Assembly (NCBI GenBank): GCA_016218155.1
Contig: JACREQ010000076.1
Location: 1 to 64,000, forward strand
Source: Bacteroidia bacterium
GTDB taxonomy: Bacteria > Bacteroidota > Bacteroidia > Bacteroidales > GWA2-32-17
Direction: 5' to 3'
DNA: 64,000 nucleotides
This document shows, one piece after another, positions 27,843-37,019 of this stretch. The notes under the pieces were generated by a model. It was not told where the DNA came from. It ran no database searches and saw only the letters and a list, made by a program, of their open reading frames with translations. The position numbers and the translations under genes are program-made. Position 1 is the first letter of the stretch; the number at the start of each line of letters is the position of its first letter.

Positions 27843-29012
27843 CTAATTACCAAGCTTTTCAAGCTCAGCATCTGCATCTTTTGAAATGCGATAACTTGCT
27901 TTTGACCTGATTTCTTTTAATATTGCAACTGCTTTATCTTTTTCTCCTTTTGCAATATATGCTTTAGCCAAACAAAGTTTTGATTTCCATTTAATATTAT
28001 CGTTAACAGAAGTTACACCTCGTAACGCATAAACTACTGCAGAATCTGGTTTGTCTGTATTTAAAAAATCATTTGCCTTATCCAGGTCTGAAACCAGCAC
28101 ATCACTATTTTTACTTAAATCAGTTAATCCTGCCGTTGTTGTAATTGTACTTTCTCCTGTTGCTGCCGGTGAAGAAGTTTGTAATGAAAAAGTAGCTCCT
28201 GCAACAACAGACTTAGATTCTTCTTTTTTATAGCCAGCCAGATCTTCCTTTGCTTTTTTATTTGATTTTGATTGCAATACTTGTAAATCACCTTCTTTTT
28301 CAAGCTTTTTCTCATCAGAAGCCGACTCTTTTGCTCTGTCAAAGTAACCCGGACTTTTCACTTGCTGCTGTTCCTGATCTTTTAATACACTTACTTTATC
28401 AACTTCACTAACTATATTTTGATTTGCCAATACAGAATTATCCTCTTCAGCCAGTTTTATCTCCTCCTGTACTGTAACAATATCGACAACTTCATCAGAG
28501 ATAGCAGATACATTTGTTACTCTTGAATCAATATTATTCTTTTCGGCAATTTGTTTTTCGGGCAGATTTTTTCCTGATGTTTCTGTTGCATCTTTAGTCC
28601 AACCTAAATTTTCCAACTGTTTTGCACCAGTTTCAGGTTTTTCTTCTTTTGGCAAATTTGTTACTGTTTTATCAGCAACAAAATTATTTTTATTTGGCAA
28701 TAAAAGTATTAGTGTAGTAAATGCAACAGCTAAAAACAATGATGCAGCAGTAGCATAAAGCCAGATTTTATTTTTTTTTGAAGATTTGTTATAAATTTTA
28801 GCTACTATCAATTGTGCTTCATTTTCAAGTTCGTTTTCATTTGAAAGTAAAGCAAAACCTTCGATATAATCAGAGCACATTTCACAATCGGCAAGATGGT
28901 TCTCAACAACTCTGTTTTGCTCCTTTGAAAGAACCCCTTTCTGGTAATCCCTTAAAATTTGTTCTTCGGGACAAGCAGAAACATTAAACGATATGTTAGA
29001 TTTACTGAGCAT
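27843..29012 (-). CDS. Membrane anti-sigma factor with zinc-finger N-terminus
   Basis: 389 residues. The N-terminus carries a zf-HC2-type anti-sigma zinc finger (C14, H39-x3-C43-x2-C46 in ENHLADCEMCSDY). One transmembrane segment (about 83-106) follows, then a long low-complexity Lys/Glu-rich periplasmic region and a C-terminal part with TPR-like helices (LAKAYIAKGEKDKAVAILKEI). Zinc-finger anti-sigma factors hold their partner sigma factor at the membrane. The gene overlaps the end of the upstream sigma gene by 11 bases, so the pair is translationally coupled. Confidence 0.87.
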   Translation of the reverse strand: MLSKSNISFNVSACPEEQILRDYQKGVLSKEQNRVVENHLADCEMCSDYIEGFALLSNENELENEAQLIVAKIYNKSSKKNKIWLYATAASLFLAVAFTTLILLLPNKNNFVADKTVTNLPKEEKPETGAKQLENLGWTKDATETSGKNLPEKQIAEKNNIDSRVTNVSAISDEVVDIVTVQEEIKLAEEDNSVLANQNIVSEVDKVSVLKDQEQQQVKSPGYFDRAKESASDEKKLEKEGDLQVLQSKSNKKAKEDLAGYKKEESKSVVAGATFSLQTSSPAATGESTITTTAGLTDLSKNSDVLVSDLDKANDFLNTDKPDSAVVYALRGVTSVNDNIKWKSKLCLAKAYIAKGEKDKAVAILKEIRSKASYRISKDADAELEKLGN

Positions 29013-29586
29013 GAGTATTTGTTAAGTAAATTTTTAAATTTCGTTTTCCATTTTGTATAAAACTCTTCACTTCATTTAATGAATAACCTGTAATCTCAGC
29101 AACCTCAACATAGCTTTTATCCTGAATATAAAAAAGATCAATGCAGGTTCGTTGTTTATCTGGTAGGGTTTTCATTGCTTCTGGAAGTTTTGAAAGATTT
29201 ATTTCTGTTTCGTCTTTTTCGTCATGATGCAAAACAGTTTCATTTTCCATAAATGATTTTTCATCATTTATAAATCGGTTAGAGTTTTTAAATTTTGTTT
29301 TTTCTGACCGCAAATACATTAAGCATTGATTTTTTGTAATCATATGCAACCATGCTTTAAAATATTTTACTTCAAATTTAAGCAATGCCTCTAACAACTT
29401 TTCAAAAACCAACATTGTTACATCGCGTGCTTTTTCTTTATCACGCAAATATTTTAAGCTTACAGAAAACACAAATGTAGCATGTCGTTCAAACAAACGC
29501 CCGACTATTTCCGAATTTTTAGTCTTTCGGTATTGTTCGATGAGTTCTTCATCGGTTTCAGACGTACGTTTGAATAACTTAAGCAA
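29002..29586 (-). CDS. ECF-type RNA polymerase sigma factor (second)
   Basis: 194 residues. Region 2 contains VSLKYLRDKEKARDVTMLVFEKLLEALL and FKAWLHMITKNQCLMYLRS. Region 4 contains TCIDLFYIQDKSYVEVAEITGYSLNEVKSFIQNGKRNLKIYL. It is coupled to the zinc-finger anti-sigma gene through an 11-base overlap. The two ECF sigma factors of the window lie 4.5 kb apart in the same direction and are clearly different in sequence, so they are not a recent duplication. Confidence 0.92.
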   Translation of the reverse strand: MLKLFKRTSETDEELIEQYRKTKNSEIVGRLFERHATFVFSVSLKYLRDKEKARDVTMLVFEKLLEALLKFEVKYFKAWLHMITKNQCLMYLRSEKTKFKNSNRFINDEKSFMENETVLHHDEKDETEINLSKLPEAMKTLPDKQRTCIDLFYIQDKSYVEVAEITGYSLNEVKSFIQNGKRNLKIYLTNTHAQ

Positions 29587-29717
29587 AGTGTTGAATTTTA
29601 TTATTCACCCGTAAAAATACAATTTTTACACCAAAAGAAAACGACAAGACTTTTAAAGAACTCTAAACAGAAATAATTTATTAATTTTACATTATATAAC
29701 ATTTTAAAATTTAAACT

Positions 29718-30293
29718 ATGGTACATCAACTTCCTGCATTAAAATTTGATTTAAATGCCTTGTCGCCAATAATTAGCAAGCAAACTTTAGAATTCCATTA
29801 TGGCAAACATCATCAGGCATATGTAAATAACTTAAACAACCTGATTAAAGAAACAAAATTTGAAAACTCTGATTTAGAGACTATTGTTAAAGAGTCTGAG
29901 GGTGGAATTTTTAATAATGCAGCTCAAATCTGGAATCATACATTTTATTTCGAAGCATTTTCTCAAAATGGAGGTGGTGAACCTACAGGCAAAATTGCAA
30001 GTTTAATTAATGAAAGTTTTGGCTCGTTTGCAGAATTCAAAGAAAAATTTTCTAAAGCTGCTGTTACTTTATTTGGTTCTGGTTGGGCATGGTTAGTTGT
30101 AAAGTCTGATGGAAAATTAGATATTGTTCAAACTTCAAACGCAGCTTGTCCGATTAGAGAAGGTTTAAAACCTTTATTAACATGTGATGTTTGGGAACAT
30201 GCTTACTATTTAGATTATCAGAATCGTCGTCCTGATTATGTTGAGGCATTCTTTAAAATAGTTGATTGGAAGGTAGTAGAAAACAGATTATAA
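29718..30293 (+). CDS. sodB: Superoxide dismutase (Fe/Mn)
   Basis: 191 residues. Metal ligands are present in their usual motifs: H27 in LEFHYGKHHQAYV, His in IWNHTFYFEAF, and Asp/His in CDVWEHAYYLDYQNR. The short length, NNAAQIWNHTFY and the GSGWAWL segment fit the iron or cambialistic group typical of Bacteroidota. It converts superoxide to peroxide and oxygen in the cytoplasm. It is a single gene between divergent and convergent minus-strand genes. Confidence 0.96.
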   Translation: MVHQLPALKFDLNALSPIISKQTLEFHYGKHHQAYVNNLNNLIKETKFENSDLETIVKESEGGIFNNAAQIWNHTFYFEAFSQNGGGEPTGKIASLINESFGSFAEFKEKFSKAAVTLFGSGWAWLVVKSDGKLDIVQTSNAACPIREGLKPLLTCDVWEHAYYLDYQNRRPDYVEAFFKIVDWKVVENRL

Positions 30294-30318
30294 AAAGAAG
30301 TACTTAAAGTGCCTTAAG

Positions 30319-31164
30319 TTATTTAAAACCGTAATTTTTATTGTTTTCATTAAAATCCGCTTCTGTAAAGGGCGGATTTATTTTTACCTCAGAAAAACGA
30401 TACTGCTCAAAAAGCCCCTTGTCGTCATAAACCTCCATGAAAATTGGAAGAAAGGTTGATTTATCAATTAGCAATGTTAATTTCTTCGCATAATCTGTTG
30501 GAACATTAACAATAGTCCCCACAGGTACAATATCCTGGTAATCTGTATATTTTGAATTTCTTTCAATTATGTGATAATCGGCTATATGAAGTTTTTTAGC
30601 AAGCATTGTTACTGTTGTATTTTCTTTTACTTTATATGAAATAATTTTAAAAGAAGGATTACTTAACTCAACCTTATAACAAGCAATACCATCAATAGTT
30701 ACAACACCTTTATAAGTAGCCAGGTTATTAATTGAATCTTTATTTTTTTCGTATAAATAACTTAATATCTGAATAAAATAATCAAAGCCTGCTTCGTAAA
30801 TAGTATGATGTTGACCAGCCCTTAATGTTTTACCCATTGGATCAAGTTCTACATTAATCCATGGAAATGCTTCGGGATTAACCAGTGCTTTTTTATTATA
30901 CTTTTCATTTATTAAAACCTCAGCATTTGTTGGAGGTTTTAATTGCTTATAATAAATCTTTACAGGACTAACCTGCTTTTTAAAATATGCTTCAACAATA
31001 TTGTAATCTTTTCCAAATCTTTCTTTTGAAGTAATTTTAAATGATAAAGTTTTAACCGCTTTTGACTTATCAAACATTTTTTTAGTAATGTCAATTGCAT
31101 TCTGACAATAAACTATTGAACTAAAAAATGTTAAACCAAATACTATAATAATTTTTCTATTCAT
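30319..31164 (-). CDS. DUF1571 protein with internal LysM-like segment
   Basis: 281 residues when started at ATG 31164 (MNRKIIIVFGLT), which gives a signal peptide ending YCQ. The frame is open to 31185, but a TACCTTTG -7 box lies at 31183-31190, so the longer start would be untranscribed. The protein matches DUF1571, seen in Bacteroidota secreted proteins (KYNKKALVNPEAFPWINVELDP). Inside it, about residues 175-230 form a LysM-like stretch (YKVKENTTVTMLAKKLHI...VPVGTIVNVP) that would bind cell-wall glycan. The function is unknown. Confidence 0.8.
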   Translation of the reverse strand: MNRKIIIVFGLTFFSSIVYCQNAIDITKKMFDKSKAVKTLSFKITSKERFGKDYNIVEAYFKKQVSPVKIYYKQLKPPTNAEVLINEKYNKKALVNPEAFPWINVELDPMGKTLRAGQHHTIYEAGFDYFIQILSYLYEKNKDSINNLATYKGVVTIDGIACYKVELSNPSFKIISYKVKENTTVTMLAKKLHIADYHIIERNSKYTDYQDIVPVGTIVNVPTDYAKKLTLLIDKSTFLPIFMEVYDDKGLFEQYRFSEVKINPPFTEADFNENNKNYGFK

Positions 31165-31182
31165 ATTGTAGAAAATCATTGT

Positions 31183-31190
31183 CAAAGGTA
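31183..31190 (-). promoter_or_regulatory. -7 promoter element of the DUF1571 gene
   Basis: Reads TACCTTTG on the minus strand, a TAnnTTTG match 19 bases before the chosen start at 31164. It supports that start over the upstream in-frame ATG at 31185. Confidence 0.5.
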
Positions 31191-31196
31191 ATAAAA

Positions 31197-32555
31197 TTAG
31201 GCTTCTGAAACAGCAATAGGTTTTGACTTTACAATTGATTTATTTTTCCACTTACCTGTTTTGTAATAAATATATGACAAAATCATACCAGAAAACCATG
31301 CCATTGGTATTGCCCACCAAATACCATGATACCCGAAATATTTAGACATAACCCAGGCTAACGGAATTCTTATTAGCCATAAAGAAAATAAAGTAATAAG
31401 CATTGGAATTATTGTATCTCCTGCACCACGCATAACTCCCATGTTTATAAACATTGTAGTATAAACTATATAAAATGCGCTAACAATGTATAAATATTCT
31501 TTACCAATACCTATTATATCAATATCAGGAGTAAATGCTTTCATTAACCATCCGGGTAGAATTACAATTACAGATGTAAGAACAATTGTAATTATCAGAT
31601 TCATTTTTAATGTTGCAATATATCCTTTTTTTACCCTATCTGTTTTTCCTGCTCCAATATTCTGACCAACAAAAGATGACAGTGCGCCTGCCAATGTCAT
31701 TGCAGGAAGACTTGCAAAAGAATCAATTCTAATCGCAACCGAATAGGCTGCAATAACATTAGTCCCAAATGTATTTACAATACTTAAAAGTGCTATCATT
31801 CCTAAAGAAACAAAAGTCATCTGAAATCCAGAAGGTAATCCAATTAGTAAACTTTTCTTAAAAATATATTTATCAAAAATTAAATTAAAAAATGAGAATC
31901 TAATTATTTTATGAGTCTTATTTAAATAAAAAACAGAAGATATAAATGCAAAACCCTGTGCTATCAAAGTAGCTATAGCAGCACCGGATATTCCCCATTT
32001 AAATACTACAACAAATAACAAAACTAAAATAATATTAAGTACTGTTGAAATAACAAGAAAATATAATGGCGTTTTTGAATCACCTAAACCCCTTAATATT
32101 GAAGCAACTCCATTATATCCAAATATAAAAGTAAGCCCTCCCATATAAATTTTTAAGTATAGTGCTGCCTGTGGTAAAATATCTGCAGGCGTATTAATCA
32201 TCTTCAATATCGGCTCTGCCAAAAATATACCTATAGTTGTAATGATTATTGAAGCAAAGAATAAGAAAATATTCATGGTATCAATCGCACGTTTTACCAT
32301 ATTAATATCTTTCGCACCAAAATATTGCGAAATAATAATGGCAAATCCCATTGATAAACCAATAATAAGCGAAATAAGAGTAAATACAATTGGTGATGAG
32401 GCACCAACAGCAGCTAGAGCTTCTTTACCTAAATAATTTCCAACAATTATACTATCAACAATGTTATAAAGCTGCTGGAAAGCATTTCCCAACAACATAG
32501 GCCAAGCAAATTGCAGAATCAGGGAACTCTCCTTCCCTACAGTAAGGTCTTTCAA
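31197..32555 (-). CDS. MATE-family multidrug/metabolite exporter
   Basis: 452 residues with 12 hydrophobic segments in two related halves, characteristic of MATE (NorM/DinF type) Na+- or H+-coupled antiporters. Signatures: FAWPMLLGNAFQQLYNIVDSIIVG at the start, GLSMGFAIIISQYFGA, and VGQNIGAGKTDRVKKG in the second half. It exports cationic drugs or metabolites. The ligand is unknown. A TAACTTTG -7 box lies at 32571-32578 just upstream, so it has its own promoter. Confidence 0.93.
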   Translation of the reverse strand: MKDLTVGKESSLILQFAWPMLLGNAFQQLYNIVDSIIVGNYLGKEALAAVGASSPIVFTLISLIIGLSMGFAIIISQYFGAKDINMVKRAIDTMNIFLFFASIIITTIGIFLAEPILKMINTPADILPQAALYLKIYMGGLTFIFGYNGVASILRGLGDSKTPLYFLVISTVLNIILVLLFVVVFKWGISGAAIATLIAQGFAFISSVFYLNKTHKIIRFSFFNLIFDKYIFKKSLLIGLPSGFQMTFVSLGMIALLSIVNTFGTNVIAAYSVAIRIDSFASLPAMTLAGALSSFVGQNIGAGKTDRVKKGYIATLKMNLIITIVLTSVIVILPGWLMKAFTPDIDIIGIGKEYLYIVSAFYIVYTTMFINMGVMRGAGDTIIPMLITLFSLWLIRIPLAWVMSKYFGYHGIWWAIPMAWFSGMILSYIYYKTGKWKNKSIVKSKPIAVSEA

Positions 32556-32631
32556 CTAAAAAAATTTCTGCAAAGTTATGCTTTATAACAGTAATAAGGA
32601 ATATATAATGTTAAAATTATTAAATAAAAAA

Positions 32632-32659
32632 TGCCCTGACTAAACATAAAGTCAGGGCA
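32632..32659 (-). terminator. Terminator of the lpxK-PNP unit
   Basis: TGCCCTGAC and GTCAGGGCA form a perfect 9-bp stem around a 10-base loop. Read on the minus strand it is followed by a T-rich run, just after the PNP stop codon. Confidence 0.88.
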
Positions 32660-32675
32660 ATAATTTTTTCAGAAA

Positions 32676-33485
32676 TTATAATTCAGAAATTAATTCTTTA
32701 ATTATTAAAGTCATTAATGGCTCAGCTTTTTCGGCAACATTCTGAACATCTGCATGGGTTACTTTTACTATTTTACCCGGAACACCCAAATCGGTAATTA
32801 TTGAAATTGCAAAACAAGGTATTCCCATTTGATGAGCAACAATAACTTCGGGTACAGTTGACATTCCTACTGCATCACTTCCAATCACTCTGAAATATTT
32901 ATATTCTGCAAGTGTTTCTAAAGTTGGACCGGTAACACCAGTATAAACACCTTTTTGAACTTTAATATTATTTCTTTTGGCAATTGCTTCAGCTTTTGCA
33001 ATAAGATTTAAGTCATAAGTCTCGCTCATATCTGGAAAACGAGCTCCGAATTCAGGATTATGTTTACCAATAAGCGGATTTGGAATTAGGTTAATATGAT
33101 CATTAATTATCATTAAATCACCTATTTCAAAATCAGGGTTTACACCACCGCTCGCATTAGAAACAATTAAATTTTTGATTCCTAATTTTTTCATTACTCG
33201 AACAGGGAATGTAACTTCCTGCATATTATAACCTTCATAATAATGAAAACGACCCTGCATTGCAACAACTTTTTTTCCGGATAGTGTTCCGAAAATCAAT
33301 TTTCCCTGATGCCCCTCAACAGTTGAAACAGGAAAATTAGGAATATTCTGATATTCTAAAACGTAAGATATTTCAATTTCGCGAACTAAACCACCTAATC
33401 CGGTGCCTAAAATAATTCCAACTTCGGGTATGCTATCTACTTTTCCCTGAATAAATTGAGCTGACTGGTTTATTTTTTCTAACAT
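32676..33485 (-). CDS. Purine nucleoside phosphorylase
   Basis: About 269 residues from ATG 33485 (MLEKINQSAQFI). An in-frame extension to 33536 lies wholly inside lpxK and is not family-like. Trimeric PNP signatures: GIILGTGLGGLV, HQGKLIFGTLSGKKVVAMQGRFHYYEGY, SNASGGVNP, GVYTGVTGPTLETLAEYKYF, and GMSTVPEVIVAHQMG. It splits purine nucleosides (inosine, guanosine) with phosphate to free base and ribose-1-phosphate. The start overlaps the end of lpxK by 53 bases, so translation is coupled, and a strong terminator follows. Confidence 0.93.
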   Translation of the reverse strand: MLEKINQSAQFIQGKVDSIPEVGIILGTGLGGLVREIEISYVLEYQNIPNFPVSTVEGHQGKLIFGTLSGKKVVAMQGRFHYYEGYNMQEVTFPVRVMKKLGIKNLIVSNASGGVNPDFEIGDLMIINDHINLIPNPLIGKHNPEFGARFPDMSETYDLNLIAKAEAIAKRNNIKVQKGVYTGVTGPTLETLAEYKYFRVIGSDAVGMSTVPEVIVAHQMGIPCFAISIITDLGVPGKIVKVTHADVQNVAEKAEPLMTLIIKELISEL

Positions 33486-34548
33486 ATTCTGTAATTTGTT
33501 TATTAAATCTGTTTTTATCACCGTAAAGAAAATCAATTTCTATGGGAATATAAAATGCAGGTAATTCTTCTAAAATTTTACTGTTTTGAGTTTCTCTTAA
33601 TCTCAAAGAATCTTTCTCGGTAGTTATTATTATTTTATTTTCATCCTGAATACTATTAAAGGCTTCTGAAATTTTAATAATATCCTTTTTATTAAACACA
33701 TGATGATCGTTAAATCTTAAATGGATAACTGATGAAGAAAAACGTTTTATGTGATTAATTAAATCAACCGGACTTGCTATTCCTGTAACCAATAAAACAC
33801 TATACTTGTTCTTTGTAAAACTATAATTTGTTGCTAATGTTTTCCCGGGAAAAAGAGTAACCGGATTTTTATATTTAATTGTTGTAAAATAAAGAGTTTG
33901 ATAAGGAAACAATTGCAAATCCTTTTCTAAAATTCGTCTTTCTATTGGCTTTATTTCGCAAGGCATTTTTGTTACAATAATAATATTTGCACGAATTTTA
34001 TGATGTTCGCCTTCACGCAAATTTCCATAAGGCAGAAGATGATCTGTATGCAACGGTCGGTTATAATCAATTAATAAAATTGACATACCTGGTTTTACAT
34101 AACGGTGTTGAAACGCATCGTCCAATAATACAACCTGTATATTTTTTTCTTTATCGGCAACTAATTTCTGAATTCCATCAACCCTGCTCTCATCAACTAC
34201 TACGGTAATTTCGGGATGATTATTTTTAATCTGCAATGGTTCATCGCCGGCTTCTTTGGTTGTTGAATCAATACTTACTTCTCTATAACCCTTAGTTTTG
34301 CGCTTATAACCACGACTTAAAGTAGCAATCTGAAATTCGTATTTTAATAAACCAGCCATGTATTCAACATGAGGTGTTTTGCCTGTACCACCAACTGTAA
34401 TATTGCCAATACTTATTATTGGAATTGAAAACTCACGTGTTCTAAGTACGTTAATATCAAATAGTAAATTGCGAAAACCTACTATAAACCCATAAAGTAA
34501 TGATAACGGGTAAAGAAGAAAGCCGTATTTTCTTTGCTTGCCTGACAT
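33433..34548 (-). CDS. lpxK: Tetraacyldisaccharide 4'-kinase
   Basis: 371 residues. LpxK phosphorylates the 4' position of the lipid A disaccharide at the inner face of the membrane. The N-terminal hydrophobic anchor (about 9-30) is followed by the P-loop GGTGKT (53-58) in GNITVGGTGKTPHVEYM. Further family segments are SRGYKRKTKGY, GDEPLQIKNN, VVLLDDAFQHRYV and LLPYGNLREG. This is an outer-membrane lipid A gene next to a nucleotide salvage gene, the PNP downstream. Confidence 0.95.
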   Translation of the reverse strand: MSGKQRKYGFLLYPLSLLYGFIVGFRNLLFDINVLRTREFSIPIISIGNITVGGTGKTPHVEYMAGLLKYEFQIATLSRGYKRKTKGYREVSIDSTTKEAGDEPLQIKNNHPEITVVVDESRVDGIQKLVADKEKNIQVVLLDDAFQHRYVKPGMSILLIDYNRPLHTDHLLPYGNLREGEHHKIRANIIIVTKMPCEIKPIERRILEKDLQLFPYQTLYFTTIKYKNPVTLFPGKTLATNYSFTKNKYSVLLVTGIASPVDLINHIKRFSSSVIHLRFNDHHVFNKKDIIKISEAFNSIQDENKIIITTEKDSLRLRETQNSKILEELPAFYIPIEIDFLYGDKNRFNKQITEYVRKNKPVSSIYSGKSR

Positions 34549-34617
34549 TTCTGAAATGAAAACGTGCTAAGGTAGTAAAGTTCAACCAATAAAAAAAAAT
34601 GTTCTTTTGCAACAAAA

Positions 34618-35067
34618 TCAAATCGACTTAAAATCAGGAATTTTCTTAATAAAAGTAATTTGACCATTTTCGAAATTCACATTACAACACAGATGCGACA
34701 AACCATTAGTAACTAACAAAATTTTTGTTCGAGTAACAATATTATATCTTCCAGCCTGAAGCAAAGTCTCATTTCCGATTTTAACTGTAGGAGCCTTACA
34801 TTCTGCCAGTAATAGTGGAATTCCCTCGCTAGAAAAAACCACCAGGTCGCTTCTTACAGAATTATTATTTACACTAAAAGAATGTTCAAGTTTTATTAAC
34901 CCTTCGGGAAATTTTAAATCTTCGATAAGATACCAAACCAAATGCTGACGAACCCATTCCTCGGGAGTTAATGCAACAAATTTTTTTCTCAGACGATCAA
35001 AAACCTGTAATTTTTGTTGCAATTTCCTAATGTTTAAAGGATATGTAGGAAAATTCAGGATTGTCAT
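34618..35067 (-). CDS. Stand-alone HsdR N-terminal-like nuclease domain protein
   Basis: 149 residues matching the HSDR_N_2 domain, the nuclease part of type I restriction HsdR. A PD-(D/E)xK site is visible: D74 in VRSDLVVFSS and E89-C-K91 in LLLAECKAP. There is no helicase, methylase or specificity gene, so this is not a restriction system. In Bacteroidota the gene typically sits beside holA, and the same holds here (holA is 0.9 kb away, across the divergent AMP nucleosidase gene). It may be a replication or repair nuclease. A CAAAAATA box (35106-35113) is a possible minus-strand -7 element. Confidence 0.82.
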   Translation of the reverse strand: MTILNFPTYPLNIRKLQQKLQVFDRLRKKFVALTPEEWVRQHLVWYLIEDLKFPEGLIKLEHSFSVNNNSVRSDLVVFSSEGIPLLLAECKAPTVKIGNETLLQAGRYNIVTRTKILLVTNGLSHLCCNVNFENGQITFIKKIPDFKSI

Positions 35068-35173
35068 GAAATAATAATGTCAATTTTATTGAATATTAAA
35101 TATAACAAAAATACAGATAAATATTTTCTGAAATCATATAGAATAACTTTAATGTAGCTTTTATAATAATTCT

Positions 35174-35181
35174 TACTTTTG
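35174..35181 (+). promoter_or_regulatory. -7 promoter element of the AMP nucleosidase-holA unit
   Basis: TACTTTTG, a TAnnTTTG match 15 bases before the ATG at 35197. No good -33 TTTG is seen. Confidence 0.45.
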
Positions 35182-35196
35182 CAAAAAGAAAATTAA

Positions 35197-35979
35197 ATGA
35201 AAACCAAAGAAGAAATTATTGCAAACTGGCTTCCCCGATATACCGGAAGACCATTAAACGAATTTGGAGAACTTATTCTTCTTACCAATTTTCAGCTTTA
35301 TGTTGAATTATTTGCCAAATGGCATGATGTTCCTGTAGTTGGTTTAACCAAAGCAATGCCAAATGCAAGTGCTGATGGTATTACAATTATAAATTTTGGA
35401 ATGGGTAGTCCAAATGCTGCAACAGTAATGGATTTACTTGGTGCTATTGCTCCTAAAGCTGTTTTGTTTCTAGGAAAATGCGGTGGAATAAAAAAGAAAA
35501 ATGAATTAGGTGATCTTATATTACCAATAGCAGCAATAAGAAGTGAAGGAACCTCAAACGATTATTTACCACCCGAAATTCCTGCATTACCTGCGTTCTC
35601 GTTGCAACGTGCAGTTTCATCGGCAATACGTGACCACAAACGTGATTACTGGACCGGCACAGTGTTTACAACAAACAAAAGAGTTTGGGAACACGATGAC
35701 AGGTTTAAAAAATATCTTGAAAAAACCAGAGCAATGGCAATAGATATGGAAACAGCTACAATTTTTGTTGTAGGTTTTGCTAATGGAATTCCATCCGGTG
35801 CATTACTTCTTGTTTCCGACCAGCCAATGATTTCTACTGGTGTAAAAACTGCAGAAAGCGATCAGAAAGTAACAGAAAAATTTGTTGAAGATCATATAAG
35901 AATTGGTATCGATGCTTTAAAAGAAATCAGAAATGACGGGCGTTCTGTTAAACATCTTCGTTTTGATGACGGATTTTAA
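35197..35979 (+). CDS. AMP nucleosidase (Bacteroidota short form)
   Basis: 260 residues, of the nucleoside phosphorylase fold. Family segments: INFGMGSPNAATVMDLL, VLFLGKCGGIKKKNELGDLILPIAAIRSEGTS, AIDMETATIFVVGFANGIPSGALLLVSDQPM. It hydrolyses AMP to adenine and ribose-5-phosphate, a control point of purine pools. It lacks the large N-terminal regulatory domain of the E. coli enzyme, as usual in this phylum. It is followed by holA after 2 bases, so the two are one transcription unit. Confidence 0.9.
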   Translation: MKTKEEIIANWLPRYTGRPLNEFGELILLTNFQLYVELFAKWHDVPVVGLTKAMPNASADGITIINFGMGSPNAATVMDLLGAIAPKAVLFLGKCGGIKKKNELGDLILPIAAIRSEGTSNDYLPPEIPALPAFSLQRAVSSAIRDHKRDYWTGTVFTTNKRVWEHDDRFKKYLEKTRAMAIDMETATIFVVGFANGIPSGALLLVSDQPMISTGVKTAESDQKVTEKFVEDHIRIGIDALKEIRNDGRSVKHLRFDDGF

Positions 35980-35981
35980 TT

Positions 35982-37019
35982 ATGACTTACGAGCAAATAA
36001 TAAAAGAACTTAACAACAAGATTTACAAACCTATTTATTATTTAATGGGCGACGAAGCCTATTATATTGATAAGGTTACCGATTATATTGCAAACAATGT
36101 ACTTACTGAAGCCGAACGCTCATTTAACCAAACTGTACTTTACGGTAAGGACATTGATTTAGGAACTGTTATAACAACTTCCAAAAGATTTCCAATGATG
36201 GCAAATTATCAGGTTGTTATAATTAAGGAAGCTCAAAACATAAAAGGAATTGATGGAAGCGACGGACCAGGGAAAAGTAAAAAAATAAATCCGTTTTTAT
36301 TATATGCCGAGAATCCACCAAAATCGACAATACTGGTAATTAATTTAAAATATAAGTCGCTTGAAAAAAACCGTAAACTTTATAAACTTCTTGAAAAAAA
36401 CGGAGTAATATTAGATAGCAAAAAACTTTATGATAACAAATTACCTGAATGGATTTCGGGCTATGTTTCGCAAAAACAATTAAGAATAGATCCTACTGCA
36501 TCTAATTTAATAGCAGAAAGTCTGGGAAGTGATTTATGTAAAATAGCCAATGAAATAGATAAACTTCTTATTGTATTACCTAAAGAAGTAAAAACAATCA
36601 CTTCAGATTATGTTGAAAAATATATAGGAATAAGTAAAGAATATAACAATTTTGAATTACAGAAAGCTGTTGGATTTAAGGAAGTATTAAAGGCAAACAG
36701 AATTGTAAATCATTTCGGAAAAAACATAAATGATAATCCTATTCAAGTTACAATTAAAACGTTATTTGACTACTTTGTTAGGATTTTAATTTTTCACTCC
36801 ACACCAAATAAATCACGAGAAGTTCTTGCACCTGCAATGGGGGTTAACCCATTTTTTATTGATGAATATTCAAAAGCTGCAAAACATTATTCTATACAAA
36901 AAGCAGTTCAAAACATAAGTATTATAAGACAATTTGATTTAAAATCTAAAGGTGTTGATTCTGGAAAAACAGAACCTGCAGAGCTTTTAAAAGAATTAGT
37001 TTTTAAGTTAATGCACTAA
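35982..37019 (+). CDS. holA: DNA polymerase III subunit delta
   Basis: 345 residues. HolA is the clamp-loader subunit that opens the beta clamp. The N-terminal part contains YYLMGDEAYYIDKVTDYIANNVL and RFPMMANYQVVIIKEAQ, the usual HolA pattern. The C-terminal collar domain (IKTLFDYFVRILIFHS and the last helices) is complete. It begins 2 bases after AMP nucleosidase, and its stop is directly adjacent to the stop of the convergent M1 peptidase gene, with no intergenic space. Confidence 0.93.
   Translation: MTYEQIIKELNNKIYKPIYYLMGDEAYYIDKVTDYIANNVLTEAERSFNQTVLYGKDIDLGTVITTSKRFPMMANYQVVIIKEAQNIKGIDGSDGPGKSKKINPFLLYAENPPKSTILVINLKYKSLEKNRKLYKLLEKNGVILDSKKLYDNKLPEWISGYVSQKQLRIDPTASNLIAESLGSDLCKIANEIDKLLIVLPKEVKTITSDYVEKYIGISKEYNNFELQKAVGFKEVLKANRIVNHFGKNINDNPIQVTIKTLFDYFVRILIFHSTPNKSREVLAPAMGVNPFFIDEYSKAAKHYSIQKAVQNISIIRQFDLKSKGVDSGKTEPAELLKELVFKLMH

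Noticed and set aside
24001-29586. The two ECF sigma genes as a recent duplication
   Set aside because: Their sequences and accessory genes differ clearly (VPEGYF membrane protein versus zinc-finger anti-sigma).
33486-33536. N-terminal extension of PNP
   Set aside because: It falls in the lpxK coding sequence and does not resemble the PNP family N-terminus.
34618-35067. Remnant of a type I restriction system
   Set aside because: No helicase, methylase or specificity gene or fragment is nearby, and the single-domain protein is complete with its active site.
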